Positions 12,293-13,534 of a DNA stretch of 13,534 nucleotides are shown in pieces. The notes below the pieces were generated by a model. It was not told the origin of the DNA and made no database searches. It worked only from the letters and a program-made list of their open reading frames with translations. The DNA is from Pseudomonadota bacterium (GTDB taxonomy: Bacteria > Pseudomonadota > Alphaproteobacteria > Micavibrionales > Micavibrionaceae). The stretch is from assembly GCA_016198545.1 (NCBI GenBank), contig JACQIJ010000058.1, positions 1-13,534 of the forward strand, given 5' to 3'. The stretch's first letter is position 1. Each line of letters starts with the position of its first letter. The translations under genes were made by a program, and so were the position numbers.

Positions 12293-13534
12293 TTATTGCC
12301 TGACCGTTCCGAGGAAGGTTTCAACCGCGCGCCGCAGCGTGGCTGCCTGATGCGCCATATCCTTCGCGGAATCCAGAACCATCCCGGCCGACGACCCGGT
12401 TTCTCCGGCGGCGGCTGTAACCTTCGATATATTGACGGTTACGTCACGGGTTCCGGCAGAGGCTTCCTGCACGTTGCGGGCGATTTCAGTCGTCGTTGTT
12501 CCCTGCTCTTCGACCGCGGCGGCGACAAGCGTGGCAATTTCATCAATAGTTTCAATGATTTTTGTAATTTCAGAAATGGCGGAATTCGTTTCTTCCGCCG
12601 ATTTCTGCATCCCCGTAATCTGCCCGGTTATTTCCTCAGTCGCCTTAGCCGTCTGCGTGGCGAGATTCTTCACTTCACTGGCAACGACGGCAAATCCCTT
12701 GCCCATTTCACCCGCCCGCGCCGCCTCGATCGTCGCGTTCAGAGCCAGAAGGTTGGTTTGCTCCGCAATATCATTGATAAGCGTCACGACCTCTCCTACG
12801 CGTTTTGCGGCGGCGTTGAGCCCATTCATTTTCTCCATCGCGCCTCCGGCTTTCTGCTTCGCCTCCGCGGCGACCTTGGACGAACGACCCGCCTGCGAAC
12901 TGATTTCATTGATGGAAGCGGTCAGCTCCTCCGCCGCCGAAGCAACGGACTGCACATTGGCTGAAGCTTGCTCCGCCGCCGCAGCGACCGTCGTTGCCTG
13001 CGAGCTGGTATCGCCCGCGTTGTTGGCCATGGAGTGAGCGGCTTTCTGCATTTCCTCTGCCGTATCGGTAACGCTGCGAATGACGCCGCCGACGTCGTTT
13101 TCAAACTTGTCGGCCATATCGGACATAGCCCTGCGCTGGCTGGCGCGCGCGCGCTCCTCCTGCGCTTTCTGCTCTGCGCGCAAACGTTCCGTTTCCAGCG
13201 CATTTTCCTTGAACACCTGAACGGTGCGCGCGATATCGCCGATCTCCGTCTTTTTGTCGCGCAGCGGTACATCAGTATCCAGCTTGTTTTCCGACAGGCG
13301 CAGCATCGTCCCTATAATCCGGTTCAGCGGCACAAAGATAGTAACGCGCCCGTAAACGGGGATGAACAAAGCCATAATGACGGCAAGCGTACTGAGAACA
13401 ATGGATATAATTTTCGCCTTTTCGCTGACAGCGACGGCACGCCCCTCTTCCGCCTTTGCCCATGCGCCAATAGCTTCGGAAATACGCTCGTTTTCCTCCT
13501 CCATCGCCCCGAATTTATCTTCAAAGTCCTTAAG
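12293..13534 (-). CDS. Methyl-accepting chemotaxis protein, partial (start beyond window)
   Basis: The C-terminal 413 residues of a chemoreceptor. The frame stays open through the last base, so the N-terminal sensor part is cut off by the window edge; the ATG at 13504 is probably internal. In order from the edge: a short charged helix (end of the sensor), one membrane segment (about 41-65 of the visible part), a HAMP linker (about 68-112), then the long antiparallel coiled-coil signalling domain. The hairpin tip that binds CheA and CheW is canonical: EQTNLLALNATIEAARAGE (259-277) followed by MGKGFAVVASEVK. Glu/Gln pairs suited to methylation flank the tip. The C-terminus (TFLGTVRQ) lacks the NWETF-type pentapeptide that tethers CheR. 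No other chemotaxis gene is nearby, so it is probably an orphan receptor. Confidence 0.95.
   Translation of the reverse strand, partial: LKDFEDKFGAMEEENERISEAIGAWAKAEEGRAVAVSEKAKIISIVLSTLAVIMALFIPVYGRVTIFVPLNRIIGTMLRLSENKLDTDVPLRDKKTEIGDIARTVQVFKENALETERLRAEQKAQEERARASQRRAMSDMADKFENDVGGVIRSVTDTAEEMQKAAHSMANNAGDTSSQATTVAAAAEQASANVQSVASAAEELTASINEISSQAGRSSKVAAEAKQKAGGAMEKMNGLNAAAKRVGEVVTLINDIAEQTNLLALNATIEAARAGEMGKGFAVVASEVKNLATQTAKATEEITGQITGMQKSAEETNSAISEITKIIETIDEIATLVAAAVEEQGTTTTEIARNVQEASAGTRDVTVNISKVTAAAGETGSSAGMVLDSAKDMAHQAATLRRAVETFLGTVRQ

Noticed and set aside
12296..12964. A 222-codon + strand frame opposite the chemoreceptor
   Set aside because: Shadow of the repetitive coiled-coil coding sequence, Arg/Gly/Phe-rich with no domain.

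Overview
The window looks like an alphaproteobacterial chromosome of moderately high GC carrying the remains of a short-tailed (podovirus-type) prophage. The alphaproteobacterial call rests on the style of the S24 repressor (C-terminus IIWASQ) and of NadK, UvrB and the PilZ protein. It is an inference from remembered families; no genus can be named. There are no rRNA, tRNA, IS or CRISPR features, and no gene-free stretch longer than about 190 bases.

Left end (1-973, + strand): a single-domain PilZ protein (c-di-GMP receptor type), followed 12 bases later by a small outer-membrane-type lipoprotein of unknown function.

Prophage remnant (979-6384): seven minus-strand genes read as one operon from a promoter near 5435-5463. 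In transcription order they are a conserved phage-associated protein of unknown function (4979-5377), a small protein with the His/Cys layout of a circularly permuted papain-like fold (4596-4982), a short Pro/Ala-rich protein (4297-4593), the T7 gp8-like portal (2726-4294), a Bbp19-family protein (2506-2784), a T7-type scaffold/capsid assembly protein (1774-2475) and a GH24 lysozyme (979-1644). Capsid, terminase, tail, integrase and replication genes are absent, yet every remaining frame is open and has a good ribosome binding site. Divergent to the operon is an HTH-S24 repressor (5523-6149) in which both residues of the self-cleavage dyad appear to be replaced. A perfect 10-base inverted repeat brackets the probable -35 box of the phage operon, and a second palindrome sits just before the repressor start codon. 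A small unknown gene (6130-6384) converges on the repressor.

Housekeeping block (6572-10783): pyrE, nadK and nth are tightly packed on the + strand. uvrB converges on nth, with a CATTGC-type interspersed repeat between them.

Right end (10808-13534): an M29 metallo-aminopeptidase, divergent from uvrB across only 24 bases, and the 3' part of a methyl-accepting chemotaxis protein whose start lies beyond the window.

The most notable points are the probably non-cleavable repressor with its well-placed operators, the intact but capsid-less phage head module, and the candidate permuted papain-like protein inside it.
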